Assembly (NCBI RefSeq): GCF_013378445.1
Contig: NZ_JABXYK010000016.1
Coordinates: 1 to 64,000 of the forward strand
Direction of reading: 5' to 3'
Origin: Mycoplana rhizolycopersici
Lineage (GTDB): Bacteria > Pseudomonadota > Alphaproteobacteria > Rhizobiales > Rhizobiaceae
DNA: 64,000 bases
Shown: one piece after another, positions 34,513-42,457 of the stretch
Numbering within the stretch: position 1 is the first letter of the stretch
Layout: each line of letters begins with the position of its first letter
Position numbers and translations under genes: made by a program
The notes under the pieces: model-generated
Database searches by the model: none
Told to the model about the DNA's origin: nothing
The model's input: only the letters and a program-made list of their open reading frames with translations

Positions 34513-34732
34513 CGCCGTCTCCTGTTCGTTGGTTGACGGCAAAGATCCGAAGATAGCGAAACGACCCCATGCACCCGTAGGGCCGCAACGGAGTGTAGGA
34601 CCGCGCAAGCGGTTGAATGGGGGAGGGGCTATCGTAGTTGTCCGTCAAATCATCCAACGGACAGGGGAGGGCGCAGAGCTCCGGCACCCCGGCCAACGAC
34701 ACAGGCCCTCACTGCAGCGACAGGGCCGCAGA

Positions 34733-35809
34733 TTAGCGCTCTCGGTCGTCTTGGTCGCGGTTTCGCTGGCGATCGGCAAGCTGCTGCGCTTCGATAGCCT
34801 TAAGCTCGGCGTTGATGTGCTGCGATGGAGGCTCTTGGGCCTTTTGCTGACCTGGCTGCGATTGGGCATCTTGGACCTGTTCCGGCCGCCCCAGAGTCTT
34901 GAAATCAGATCGAGCCGTGAACTTCACCTCCTCGTCGTCGGGAGGCATCCGCTCGGGAAGGTCAGCGCGGTCAACGGCCACAATCCCCCTGTCGGTCACA
35001 AGGCTCGCCACGCGGTTGTCATGCCCGAGAACCTGCCCTTCGATCACTTCGCCCGGGCGGGCCGTGCGGATGTTGTGCTCGAACGGTTTCTCGCCAGCCT
35101 GCTCAAGATCTGACATGGCACTGCGGATAGCCTCGCGGCGGTTAGGATCCATCGCATCCTGGATGAGATGCTTCATCGCCGGACTGGACGGATCATTGGT
35201 GGTCTCAATGGATGCCTCGATCATGCGAGGCTTGGTGATGACGGTAAGATCGATGTCATGTCCGTAGGTGCGGCCCAATGAGACCACCAGCGCTTCGTTT
35301 GCCCTTCCGTTGCCTTCCCGAAAAGCGTGAACGTAGTTCAGCTCAGAAAGGACGTGCGCGGCTTTCTCGGCAAATTGCTCAGGTGTTGCAGCTCTTAGGC
35401 CCTGAATGTCTCTGGCGGGTCTCAGCGCCTCGTTGAGGCCCATTTCAATCCGCGAACCATGCAAGAAAGTCGTGTCGCCCTTCGAGAGCCCACCTACCGG
35501 CTCTACCCGCTGCCCATCGACAACCGGACTTTCATTTCGCGTATGTCCTGCCCACTCATAGACATCTTGAAAGATGTAGCCGTGCAGAGCCTTCAGATGC
35601 GCTGCGTCGTGATTACCGGTCGGGCCTTTTCCCTCAGCCAGCTCCGTTTGCCTCAAAGCCGTGAAAGCGTATTCGGCCTCACGCAGCGCCGAATGGCTCC
35701 TGATATCCAGCTTGTTCTTCAGAACATCCCTGAAATCCTTATCTTCTGAAGTGTTTGGATAAGTGTAGGAGCCTTTGGCTTCATCATCGCGGGCCAAGCG
35801 AAACCTCAT
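34733..35809 (-). CDS. Fic-domain toxin/effector, VbhT-like
   Basis: A 358-residue Fic protein. The N-terminal Fic domain holds the flap region and HAFREGNGRANEA, the active loop. Compared with HxFx(D/E)GNGRxxR, histidine and first arginine are kept, but the second arginine is E. An OB-like domain follows (GEVIEGQVLGHDNRVASLV). The BID secretion domain of VbhT is absent; instead there is a charged tail ending RQRNRDQDDRER, very like the relaxase tail QRERNRDDRDR. It follows a VbhA-like gene. Its ATG at 35809 comes just after a terminator T-run and has no ribosome-binding site. Confidence 0.85.
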   Translation of the reverse strand: MRFRLARDDEAKGSYTYPNTSEDKDFRDVLKNKLDIRSHSALREAEYAFTALRQTELAEGKGPTGNHDAAHLKALHGYIFQDVYEWAGHTRNESPVVDGQRVEPVGGLSKGDTTFLHGSRIEMGLNEALRPARDIQGLRAATPEQFAEKAAHVLSELNYVHAFREGNGRANEALVVSLGRTYGHDIDLTVITKPRMIEASIETTNDPSSPAMKHLIQDAMDPNRREAIRSAMSDLEQAGEKPFEHNIRTARPGEVIEGQVLGHDNRVASLVTDRGIVAVDRADLPERMPPDDEEVKFTARSDFKTLGRPEQVQDAQSQPGQQKAQEPPSQHINAELKAIEAQQLADRQRNRDQDDRER

Positions 35810-35811
35810 GC

Positions 35812-35839
35812 AAAAAAGCCGCCTGAGGTCACAGGCGGC
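35812..35839 (-). terminator. Intrinsic terminator between antitoxin and Fic toxin
   Basis: On the minus strand GCCGCCTG pairs with CAGGCGGC over a 6-base loop (35839-35818) and is followed by TTTTTT (35817-35812), two bases from the toxin ATG at 35809. This is a standard intrinsic terminator, placed so that most transcripts would end before the toxin is read. Confidence 0.8.
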
Positions 35840-35862
35840 CGCGAGAAATATCTAGGTGATGA

Positions 35863-36069
35863 TCAAGCCCGCTTGAAGCGGGCCAGCAGCTCTTGGCGCA
35901 TTTCCTCGGAAGTGATGTCTCCCGCAACGTAACGGCCGTTTGCTTCTTCCAAAACCGGATCGCCAGTGTATCCCTGCCGCATATTGGCGGCACGAGCCTG
36001 ATCGACGGCTTTCTGTCGGGCAGCAACAGCTTCCGGAGAGCGATCGGGGCGGGGGGCATGAACGTTCAT
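35863..36069 (-). CDS. VbhA-like antitoxin of the Fic pair
   Basis: A 68-residue protein. The C-terminal half (DPVLEEANGRYVAGDITSEE, then RQELLARFK) matches VbhA of Bartonella (DPQVVAQMERVVVGELETSD). VbhA blocks VbhT by the motif SxxxEG; here the aligned residues are ANMRQG, so the inhibitory glutamate is Q and the serine is A. The antitoxin role is therefore inferred from size, order and partial match. The ATG at 36069 has GGAGG upstream. Confidence 0.75.
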   Translation of the reverse strand: MNVHAPRPDRSPEAVAARQKAVDQARAANMRQGYTGDPVLEEANGRYVAGDITSEEMRQELLARFKRA

Positions 36070-36104
36070 TGGCAGAGCCTCCAGTTACTGTTCAACTTAG
36101 CACA

Positions 36105-36148
36105 AAAAGAGCCGAATATCCAGCGAATGCGGGGTAATCGGCTCTTTT
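36105..36148. terminator. Bidirectional terminator-like hairpin
   Basis: AAAAGAGCCGA (36105-36115) pairs perfectly with TCGGCTCTTTT (36138-36148). It lies between the DUF736 gene and the Fic pair and has A/T runs on both sides. Confidence 0.7.
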
Positions 36149-36157
36149 ATGGTGGGA

Positions 36158-36176
36158 GCCCGATCAGAGATCGGGC
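36158..36176 (-). terminator. Hairpin after the DUF736 gene
   Basis: GCCCGATC-AGA-GATCGGGC is a perfect 8-bp hairpin, 13 bases past the DUF736 stop on the minus strand. Confidence 0.55.
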
Positions 36177-36188
36177 GTCCCAGAGCGA

Positions 36189-36521
36189 TCAATCGCGGGG
36201 TTCCCATTCGATGATGGCCTGCAGCGCCAGGTCATCTTGGCCGGGGTAGCGGCCCAAGTTGGCGTTGAAGCCGAGGCGCTTGATGGAGAGGGTGTAGTAC
36301 GGCTTCCCTTCGCCGCTGGTTTTCTTCCAGATGCCACCGACCTCGATGTCGTGGCCGCGAGGCGACTTGGCATAGACGCGGTGCGTCGGAGCCTTTTCGT
36401 TGGTGGAGTCGAACGGCGTAACCTTGATGTCCAGGTCTCGGTCGATGGTGGAGATGAGCCCGGTGCCCTTGGCGGTATCGATGTCGTCTTTGTCGAACTG
36501 AATGAAGTTGGTCATGCTCAT
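36189..36521 (-). CDS. DUF736-family protein
   Basis: A 110-residue protein starting MSMTNFIQF, with the family runs VYAKSPRGHDIEVGGIWKKT and YYTLSIKRLGFNANLGRYPG. DUF736 genes are common on alphaproteobacterial plasmids and ICEs near transfer genes; the function is unknown. AGAGGAG precedes the ATG at 36521; the frame's earlier start at 36560 is not supported. Confidence 0.85.
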   Translation of the reverse strand: MSMTNFIQFDKDDIDTAKGTGLISTIDRDLDIKVTPFDSTNEKAPTHRVYAKSPRGHDIEVGGIWKKTSGEGKPYYTLSIKRLGFNANLGRYPGQDDLALQAIIEWEPRD

Positions 36522-36918
36522 GTTAATCACTCCTCTTGGGTGGTTGCGATGATCGTTCACAGGGCACGTCAGTAAGCGGTGCGCACCGAAGGCCGAAGCG
36601 CAGCGAAGGAGGCAGGACGACGGAAAATTTTGTTTCGCGAGGAAGCCGGAGGCGGGGAAAACTTGGAGACGGACAGCTTTGCGCCAACCGCGTCGACGTG
36701 CGAACGGGCATCAAGAGCAACCGACTTTGAGGAGTTGGGGCTGAGCGCGTGTGGCAATCTTCCCTCGACAACAGCGACATCATCAACTTCAAGCTGCGCC
36801 AATATGGCTCATTAAATCGGCAGCAACAACCGGAAATACAGGAGAATGCTGCTCAAATCTGCGCCAATATGGCTATGCTTAAACCCCTCGACAAAAGGAA
36901 AACAGCCTGTGAGTGTTG
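36522..36918. promoter_or_regulatory. Gap with three TGCGCCAA sites
   Basis: No supported gene, though frames exist on both strands. It contains TGCGCCAA at 36680-36687 and an exact 16-bp direct repeat CTGCGCCAATATGGCT at 36794-36809 and 36859-36874, 65 bases apart. These may be repressor-binding sites for the DUF736 promoter, or iteron-like sites near the replication gene. Confidence 0.6.
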
Positions 36919-37422
36919 TCAGTCGCTGGCATTGCTGCGGCGATACGAGGAAGGAGACTCCACCTCTGCCCCCCACAAGCCTTGGCCGAGCTGCCGGGCA
37001 CGATTCTCGGCGCGGCGATACTGGTCCAGGTCGATCGGATGGGATCTTGGCAGATAGCGCAATAAGAGGCTGGCCTGGCCCGCCTTCACCATTTCAAGGC
37101 CGATATCCGAGCTCTCGATGAAGCACTGACCTACAAGGCGTCGGTACTGGTCCCGATCAATTTCGACACATCGGACATGCTTTCCATCAATCATGCTGGC
37201 GAGGAACCGTCGTGCCTCGAATCCGCACCTCCATATCCCCCCGTTCTTGAAACCGGTCTGATCGCGCTCACAAGCATCGATAGCCGCAATGCGGATCCTC
37301 TGCTGGCGGATGCTGAAGGTGTCTCCATCAATCACCCGCGCGCGGCCTGAAAACTCGGCCGATGCAGCGGAAGCAGTGAACAAAAGCGCAGCCAGCGCGG
37401 CTCCCACCAAGCGAATATTCAT
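36919..37422 (-). CDS. Exported thermonuclease-family protein
   Basis: A 167-residue SNase-like protein with signal peptide (about 1-22). ARVIDGDTFSIRQQRIRI and AAIDACERDQ keep the aspartate, arginine and glutamate residues of active nucleases. The ATG at 37422 overlaps the repC stop by one base. It is the fourth SNase-fold gene of the window. Plasmids of this type often carry one, reason unknown. Confidence 0.82.
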   Translation of the reverse strand: MNIRLVGAALAALLFTASAASAEFSGRARVIDGDTFSIRQQRIRIAAIDACERDQTGFKNGGIWRCGFEARRFLASMIDGKHVRCVEIDRDQYRRLVGQCFIESSDIGLEMVKAGQASLLLRYLPRSHPIDLDQYRRAENRARQLGQGLWGAEVESPSSYRRSNASD

Positions 37423-38702
37423 CAAGCGCGCGCCTCCATAGAATTGCGGGCAGCCAACCCAAATACCGAGCGATTCAGATGAAGCTCTCCGCTCGCGGCG
37501 CGGTCTGTCATGGCCCGCAAATACCCGCCCGGCGAGCTGATTTCGGCGCGCGTGTATTTCTCAAAGGTGAGAGCGATCGCAACGGCAGCCGCCTGCTGGC
37601 CCATTCGGTCCACGGCCCGCTGGCGCGCATCCTCGGACACGCCGGCGATGCGGCAAAGTTTGGGAGCGATCCGGTCCAGGTCCGCCCAACTACGCGGGGG
37701 CTGGTAGCCATATTCGGCAAGGCTTGGCGTGGCCCGCCACACGTCTTCCAGCGCCACAAGTGAAGGCCGCACTTGCAGTTGCCTATTGCTTTGGCGCGAA
37801 CGGCTCCCCAGGCTTTCTTCAAAAGCCCCCTTGCTGGCGGAGCCAGCCCCTAGTGAACTGACTTGTTCGGCGTTAGCCGAACGCCGTTCATCATTACGAG
37901 CTTCAAAAGGTTTCGGGGTTGTAATCTGTATGTGCATGTCGTTTTCGACATTCGTGCATGTCATATTTGCATCCATGTCGGAAGCTTGCGAGGTCCGAAC
38001 CACGTTGTGCAATCGGTCGGCAAGCCATTCCAAAAGCATGGTTGCCTTCCGGAGAACGTGGGCCGGTGCGTGCGTGGCTGATCCGATGAAGGTCGCGATC
38101 TTCTCAACACGGGACCCTATCCGCCCGAGAATGACTTCCCCTCGATCGGTTGAGGACGCCAGAGCATATCTCGCGGCACGCAGAGCGTCCCGGAAGCGAC
38201 GCGCCGCGCTGTCGCGAACTCGAATCTCTTCCCGCTTCTGGCGCACCAGCTGATCAAGTTCATGGTGCCGAGCGATCAGAACACGCAGATCAATGCCGCA
38301 GGCGTCGGCAATATCTCCTTCGCCGTCCCGGATCGGGTAACGCTTGAAATTTGCACTGTCCTGCATGGTGACAAGGCCGAGGTCGTACAATCGGGAGAGG
38401 ATCCGGCTCACGCGTCCCGGCGACTTGTTGATGTCATAGCCAAGCTGCCGGTTCGACTTGTAGATAATCGGCCGCCCTCCTTTGTCGAAGGCGTCTGCCT
38501 TGGCGGTCGTGATGATGGCTTCCAGCAACGCATACTCTGCGGTCGTGATCATCCCGATTGTCATCAGGTTTTTTGCAAGCACCGCAAGCTGTCCACGGGT
38601 AACCGTTCCGATTTCCGTTGACTGCGCCAGTCGCCGGAATTCGGCTCGCTCCTTTGTCATTCTGCGACCTGTCGGCCGCTTGTGTTGTGTGGGTTCCCCC
38701 AT
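37422..38702 (-). CDS. repC: RepC-type replication initiator
   Basis: A 426-residue initiator as in repABC plasmids. It begins with the winged-helix region (GTVTRGQLAVLAKNLMTIGM, then LLEAIITTAKADAFDKGGRP) and includes YDINKSPGRVSRILSRLYDL. No repA or repB lies next to it, so it is a repC-only arrangement, with a separate ParB-like gene upstream. AGGAGACGGACG precedes the ATG. In this family the origin lies within repC itself. An antisense RNA seems to be encoded in its leader. Confidence 0.92.
   Translation of the reverse strand: MGEPTQHKRPTGRRMTKERAEFRRLAQSTEIGTVTRGQLAVLAKNLMTIGMITTAEYALLEAIITTAKADAFDKGGRPIIYKSNRQLGYDINKSPGRVSRILSRLYDLGLVTMQDSANFKRYPIRDGEGDIADACGIDLRVLIARHHELDQLVRQKREEIRVRDSAARRFRDALRAARYALASSTDRGEVILGRIGSRVEKIATFIGSATHAPAHVLRKATMLLEWLADRLHNVVRTSQASDMDANMTCTNVENDMHIQITTPKPFEARNDERRSANAEQVSSLGAGSASKGAFEESLGSRSRQSNRQLQVRPSLVALEDVWRATPSLAEYGYQPPRSWADLDRIAPKLCRIAGVSEDARQRAVDRMGQQAAAVAIALTFEKYTRAEISSPGGYLRAMTDRAASGELHLNRSVFGLAARNSMEARA
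37865..37985. other. Candidate oriV within repC
   Basis: An A/T-richer island in the middle of repC, where RepC origins are expected. It holds GTGCATGTC twice (37932-37940 and 37954-37962, 22 bases or two helix turns apart), a perfect hairpin ATGTCG-TTTT-CGACAT (37936-37951) and a further CATGTCG near 37974. Confidence 0.5.
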
Positions 38703-39277
38703 CGTCCGTCTCCTGTCAGAGGCCAGACAAAGCTTCGCCGTTCACCGAAAAGGTGTTTTTATTGTTGACTTGGGAGGGGAGGTCTGCGAGAACGGTTTTG
38801 GCTTATTTTTACCGAACTGCAGACCGCTTCCGGATTTTTTCGGGAGCGGTTTTTTCTTTCTCTGGGCCGGTGTGATCTCCAAAAAAGCGGTTAGAATGCA
38901 CGAGTCGGAATCGGATGTGATTCCGGCTCAAAGCAATTCATAACCCGAAGATGCAAGTTGGCGCAACAAACGTCCTGAACTCAGCGGTTCGCCAGCATGC
39001 CGTTTTTCCGTAAGTGCCATTGTTTACAATGGCTTGCGGCTTATTGACCTCTTTTTGTCATGCCAGTTTCAGTGTATAAAATTGGCGCAGGACCGTCTCT
39101 CCGCTGACCACCCACACAGTCCAGGGTGGGGAGGAGAGTTTGAGAGGAGGGGGTTCGGGCCTCCTCTCAACAGGGTGCCTACAGAGCTGCCCCAACATTC
39201 TTTGCCTCCCAGGCACCTACGAAAGCGCCCGCACGGCTCGATGCCAGTCCGGGCGCTAGGTGCGATTCAAGAACAAC
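38703..39277. promoter_or_regulatory. repC leader region
   Basis: No gene supported; a plus-strand frame at 39034-39402 opposes a real small gene and is a shadow. It holds TGCGCCAA sites (minus strand) near 38956-38963 and 39082-39089, a plus-strand intrinsic terminator at 38823-38856, and the perfect hairpin TTGAGAGGAGG-N9-CCTCCTCTCAA at 39140-39170. Confidence 0.6.
38765..38856 (+). ncRNA. Candidate antisense RNA (ctRNA) against the repC leader
   Basis: A plus-strand -35-like TTGACT (38765-38770) is followed at 38823-38856 by the hairpin ACCGCTTCC/GGGAGCGGT with a T6 run, a clear intrinsic terminator pointing away from repC. In repABC plasmids a small antisense RNA of this kind controls repC. 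The -10 element and the 5' end were not fixed. Confidence 0.5.
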
Positions 39278-39457
39278 TCACTCGGATTGCGAGGCTTCCT
39301 CGATGTAGGTCGGCGGAAGATCGAACGCCTTTAGCGCCGTATCGAGTGCCTTTTGCACGTCATCCCAATCAACATGCTCCGGATCGTTCAGGTAGGCGTT
39401 GATTAGCTGGCAGCAGCTTTCGGCGGCAAGGGTCGGATCAGGTACGGAATCAAGCAT
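39278..39457 (-). CDS. Small acidic protein between parB and repC
   Basis: A 59-residue protein starting MLDSVPDPTLAAESCCQLIN and ending TYIEEASQSE. Codon use fits a real gene, and AGAGGATAATAAGCC lies directly before the ATG. It is 71 bases downstream of the ParB-like gene on the same strand. No family recognised; it could help plasmid maintenance. Confidence 0.65.
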   Translation of the reverse strand: MLDSVPDPTLAAESCCQLINAYLNDPEHVDWDDVQKALDTALKAFDLPPTYIEEASQSE

Positions 39458-39528
39458 GGCTTATTATCCTCTGGAATAGGGGAGCCGGTCACGCTGGAGG
39501 ACGTGACCGGCGGAAAGCAGCGGCGGGA

Positions 39529-41457
39529 TTATTCCGCTGCCATCGGGAACGAGTGTTCGTTCTTGTGCTCTGAGGTTTCAGCCTCACCCTCTGCGTTGGG
39601 GTCAGACGCGATCCGAACGTGAGGCGGAAGCCAACCGCTGTCCTTGATGGACTTGGCGGCATACTCCGCAGCCTCGCCCTTCTTCATGTTGCCGACACCA
39701 GCGGCGAAATCCTCGCCGCGCACCTCGGCAACAACGGCTTGAATGGTCGGCCTGTTGACGTGGCTGAAATAGCTTTCCGCTGTAGTCTCAAACCAGTCAC
39801 GCATGTCCACGTTCAATGCGCGGCCGATCTGGTCGGCATGCGCCAGCGCTTGGCTGCGACTGCTGAACTTCTTCTCAACCGCATTGACGGAATGGGCGGC
39901 GGCATAGGCCAGAAGCTGCAACAATTCGCTTTGCGATTGATCCATCAGCCATTCCCAAAGGTCAGCAGGATCGCCGGGAAGCCGGTACCCATAGTTTTCC
40001 TCAAGGCTTCCCCACGCCTCAAGGGCCTTGTTCTCGGCGGGACGCTTCATCGAACCGTCCAGCACTTCATGGGTGACAGAGATTTCAAGCGCGCTCTGGT
40101 GGCCGGGTATGCCCCATGCCGTGCGATATTGCACCTTGAGCAACATCGCGTGGACGACCGCCACAAGCGCAATGTCGGGATCGTTTGCCAGCTCGACACG
40201 AAGTGCCGCCGTCTTCTGAGCGGTCAGGTCTTCAATCAATGCGGCTGAATGGGTTAGCCCCGTAGATTTCGAAGCGCCGTCAGCTTCCTCGGTCGCCCCG
40301 CCCTGCTTCCCTTCCGTCGCCTCGGCCTTCTTCTTGTCCTCGTCGCGGACAAGGCCTCTCAGAACCGATAACTTGCCCCAATGGTCGATTGTGACGATTG
40401 CCCCTGCCATTGCGAGGTCTTCGCTGCGATAGGCTTCTTCGCGCTTCTGCAGGACGGCGATTTCCTGCTCGACGGCGGACAAGGCAGCCTCGGCAGCTTC
40501 ATCCTCCTGATCCGCATCGATCTGCGCCGCCAGTTCGTCATAACGCTCAGTCAGTGCGTCAAGCTTGGCTTGATCCTCGTCGCTGAGGTCCACGCGCTGC
40601 GGGTAAACCCGGGACATCTGATAGATGTTATCTGGCTGCTGAGCGCACCACTCGACCCATTTCCAGCCTTCGGCCTTCACAGCTTCGGCCTCGACCTCCA
40701 ACTTCTCGGCAACCAGCTTCTCCAGCAAGCCGCTATCGCATGCAAAGCCGCCTCCCTGCTCGGCAAACAGGTCGCGGCGCACAGGACCGCCAGCCGCCTC
40801 ATAAACCTCTAACCCGCCGATCAGCGCGAGCCGCTTGTCGCTTGCGGGGACTTCATCCACGGCGAGACGGCGCTTGATTGTGTTGGCGCTACGATCCCAT
40901 GAGGGGAGGGCATTCCAAACCTCTTCCTGTCGAGCGTGATCGTCGGTGATGGTGAAGGCGGCAAGCTGCTCAAAGGTCATATCCTCGGCGCGGAACGCCG
41001 CGAACAGGACGGGGGAAACCTTCGCCAGCGCAAGACGGCGATTGACGATGATTTCAGTTGTCCCGAACCGGGCGGCGATGTCCTTGATGGACTTGCCCTC
41101 ATCGAACAACGCTTTGAACGCCTCGAACTGGTCTGCGGGGTGCATCGCTTCCCGCATGACATTCTCGGTTAGGCTCAATTCCGTTGCGTCGCCCGCCTCC
41201 CGGACAATGACATTCACAGCGTAGTCAGTCGTTATCTCGCCCCGCTCGGCCAGAAGATTGAGGGCTGCGAGGCGGCGACCGCCAGCGGTTACGAGGTATC
41301 TCCCCTTGGATGCCTTGCGCACCACAAGGTTTTGGATGACGCCATTGGCGAGGATCGACGCCGACAGGCTCTCGATGCTCTCCTTGGTGTAAGTCTTGCG
41401 GACGTTCTTCGGGTCTGCGTCCAGCTTGTTCAGTGCTATCGCGATGATGTCGCTCAT
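39529..41457 (-). CDS. Large ParB/Spo0J-like protein
   Basis: A 642-residue protein with a ParB N-terminal nuclease-like domain (LDADPKNVRK, GVIQNLVVR, TAGGRRLAAL, LTENVMREAMHPADQFEAF) and HTH (SIKDIAARFGTTEIIVNRRL). A long C-terminal part of about 450 residues includes a coiled coil and an acidic linker. Such large ParB-like proteins occur on rhizobial and other plasmids without an adjacent ParA; partition or gene regulation are both possible. The ATG at 41457 fits the family start; the frame to 41550 does not. Confidence 0.85.
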   Translation of the reverse strand: MSDIIAIALNKLDADPKNVRKTYTKESIESLSASILANGVIQNLVVRKASKGRYLVTAGGRRLAALNLLAERGEITTDYAVNVIVREAGDATELSLTENVMREAMHPADQFEAFKALFDEGKSIKDIAARFGTTEIIVNRRLALAKVSPVLFAAFRAEDMTFEQLAAFTITDDHARQEEVWNALPSWDRSANTIKRRLAVDEVPASDKRLALIGGLEVYEAAGGPVRRDLFAEQGGGFACDSGLLEKLVAEKLEVEAEAVKAEGWKWVEWCAQQPDNIYQMSRVYPQRVDLSDEDQAKLDALTERYDELAAQIDADQEDEAAEAALSAVEQEIAVLQKREEAYRSEDLAMAGAIVTIDHWGKLSVLRGLVRDEDKKKAEATEGKQGGATEEADGASKSTGLTHSAALIEDLTAQKTAALRVELANDPDIALVAVVHAMLLKVQYRTAWGIPGHQSALEISVTHEVLDGSMKRPAENKALEAWGSLEENYGYRLPGDPADLWEWLMDQSQSELLQLLAYAAAHSVNAVEKKFSSRSQALAHADQIGRALNVDMRDWFETTAESYFSHVNRPTIQAVVAEVRGEDFAAGVGNMKKGEAAEYAAKSIKDSGWLPPHVRIASDPNAEGEAETSEHKNEHSFPMAAE

Positions 41458-42140
41458 GGTCTCTTGCTCCAGTTTTTCCCGTTTCCCTTGGGAGCAAGCC
41501 CCGCTAGTGGGCGAAGCCTCTGCCTTCGTTTTCGAAGGATGTGCCCCCACATCCGGCGGAACGAAGGGGGAGGGCGCAGCCCGCTCCCGTTAGGACGCGG
41601 ATCGGGTCATGGGGCGGGAGGAAGGAAAAACGGAAGGTTTGCCGGCTTGACGGCGAAAGCCGTTTTTCCTGACGAGCGACAGCGCTTGCGCGCTTGCCCA
41701 TTGGCGCGATCAGCGACCTATCGTAAGAGCGGTAAAGGGTAGTGTCGATGGGCGGCCGATCCTGGCCGCTCCTTGCGGATGCGAACCGGCGACGCCGGTT
41801 CTCCGTCTTCTGATCCAGGTTATAAAAACGATGGATCTGCCCGCTGCGCTCCGAGTGATGAGCGCTCCGCTCCTCGGGCAGCTCTCCATTTCAACTTGAT
41901 TCAACGTGTCGAAGGCGGCGGCAAGCCGCTCGGCTCGGATCGATCGGCGCCAGTCCGAGATCCGAGAAGGACAATGAAGAACATCGGAGCTTTCAGCATA
42001 GCGCCGCCCCCCATCAGGGGCGGGAAAGCGGGAATTCTCGACACGGTTTTGCCGGAAGAAGGGAAGCCGCAGGAGGCTTAGCATAGCGCCGCGAAGCGGA
42101 AGCCGGGACCGACTTCCCCCGGCAAAACGGTTCCTTGCCT
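41458..42140. other. Long non-coding gap with dispersed repeat
   Basis: No supported gene. The second half (41933-42134) is a 200-bp repeat that recurs at 51429-51631; the first half is G/C-rich with short hairpins. Frames on both strands are of low quality. Confidence 0.6.
41933..42134 (+). repeat. Dispersed ~200-bp direct repeat, copy 1
   Basis: About 95 percent identical by eye with 51429-51631 in the same orientation, with one length difference in a C/T run. It contains the hairpin CCGCCCC/GGGGCGG and the words CATAGCGCCGC twice. No open frame is shared; it is probably structural or a small mobile repeat. Confidence 0.85.
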
Positions 42141-42377
42141 CTATAGCCTCGGCGTTGCGTTCATGATGTAGTGGGCGATCTGAAACAGCTGTTCAACAGT
42201 CGCAGCCAGGTCAGCAGAGGCTTGCTGGATCTCTGGCGGTTGGGACGGATCGCCGGCGAGATCGCCAGCCTTGGCGATGATATCCTCGCAAGGATCTGCG
42301 ATACTGTGAATGAGCTTCAGCAGTTCTTGGGCGGTTGCCTGATCCACCAGTGCCTGTCCTACGTCGTTTCCGGGCAC
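42141..42377 (-). CDS. Small hypothetical helical protein
   Basis: About 78 residues from a GTG at 42377 (the frame runs to 42485 with poor starts). Reads ALVDQATAQELLKLIHSIAD onward to FQIAHYIMNATPRL, all helix-forming. It is divergent from the ligase gene. No family recognised. Confidence 0.5.
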   Translation of the reverse strand: MPGNDVGQALVDQATAQELLKLIHSIADPCEDIIAKAGDLAGDPSQPPEIQQASADLAATVEQLFQIAHYIMNATPRL

Positions 42378-42457
42378 CGAAACCCTATGGAGCAAGCGGA
42401 CGGAGGTCCAGAGGCTTCCTAAGCGGGTTGTTAAGCTGTCTCTGCTGAAATAGCGGA

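Noticed and set aside
39034-39402. 122-residue plus-strand frame
   Set aside because: It opposes the small gene at 39278-39457, which has a good ribosome-binding site, and otherwise crosses hairpin-rich DNA.
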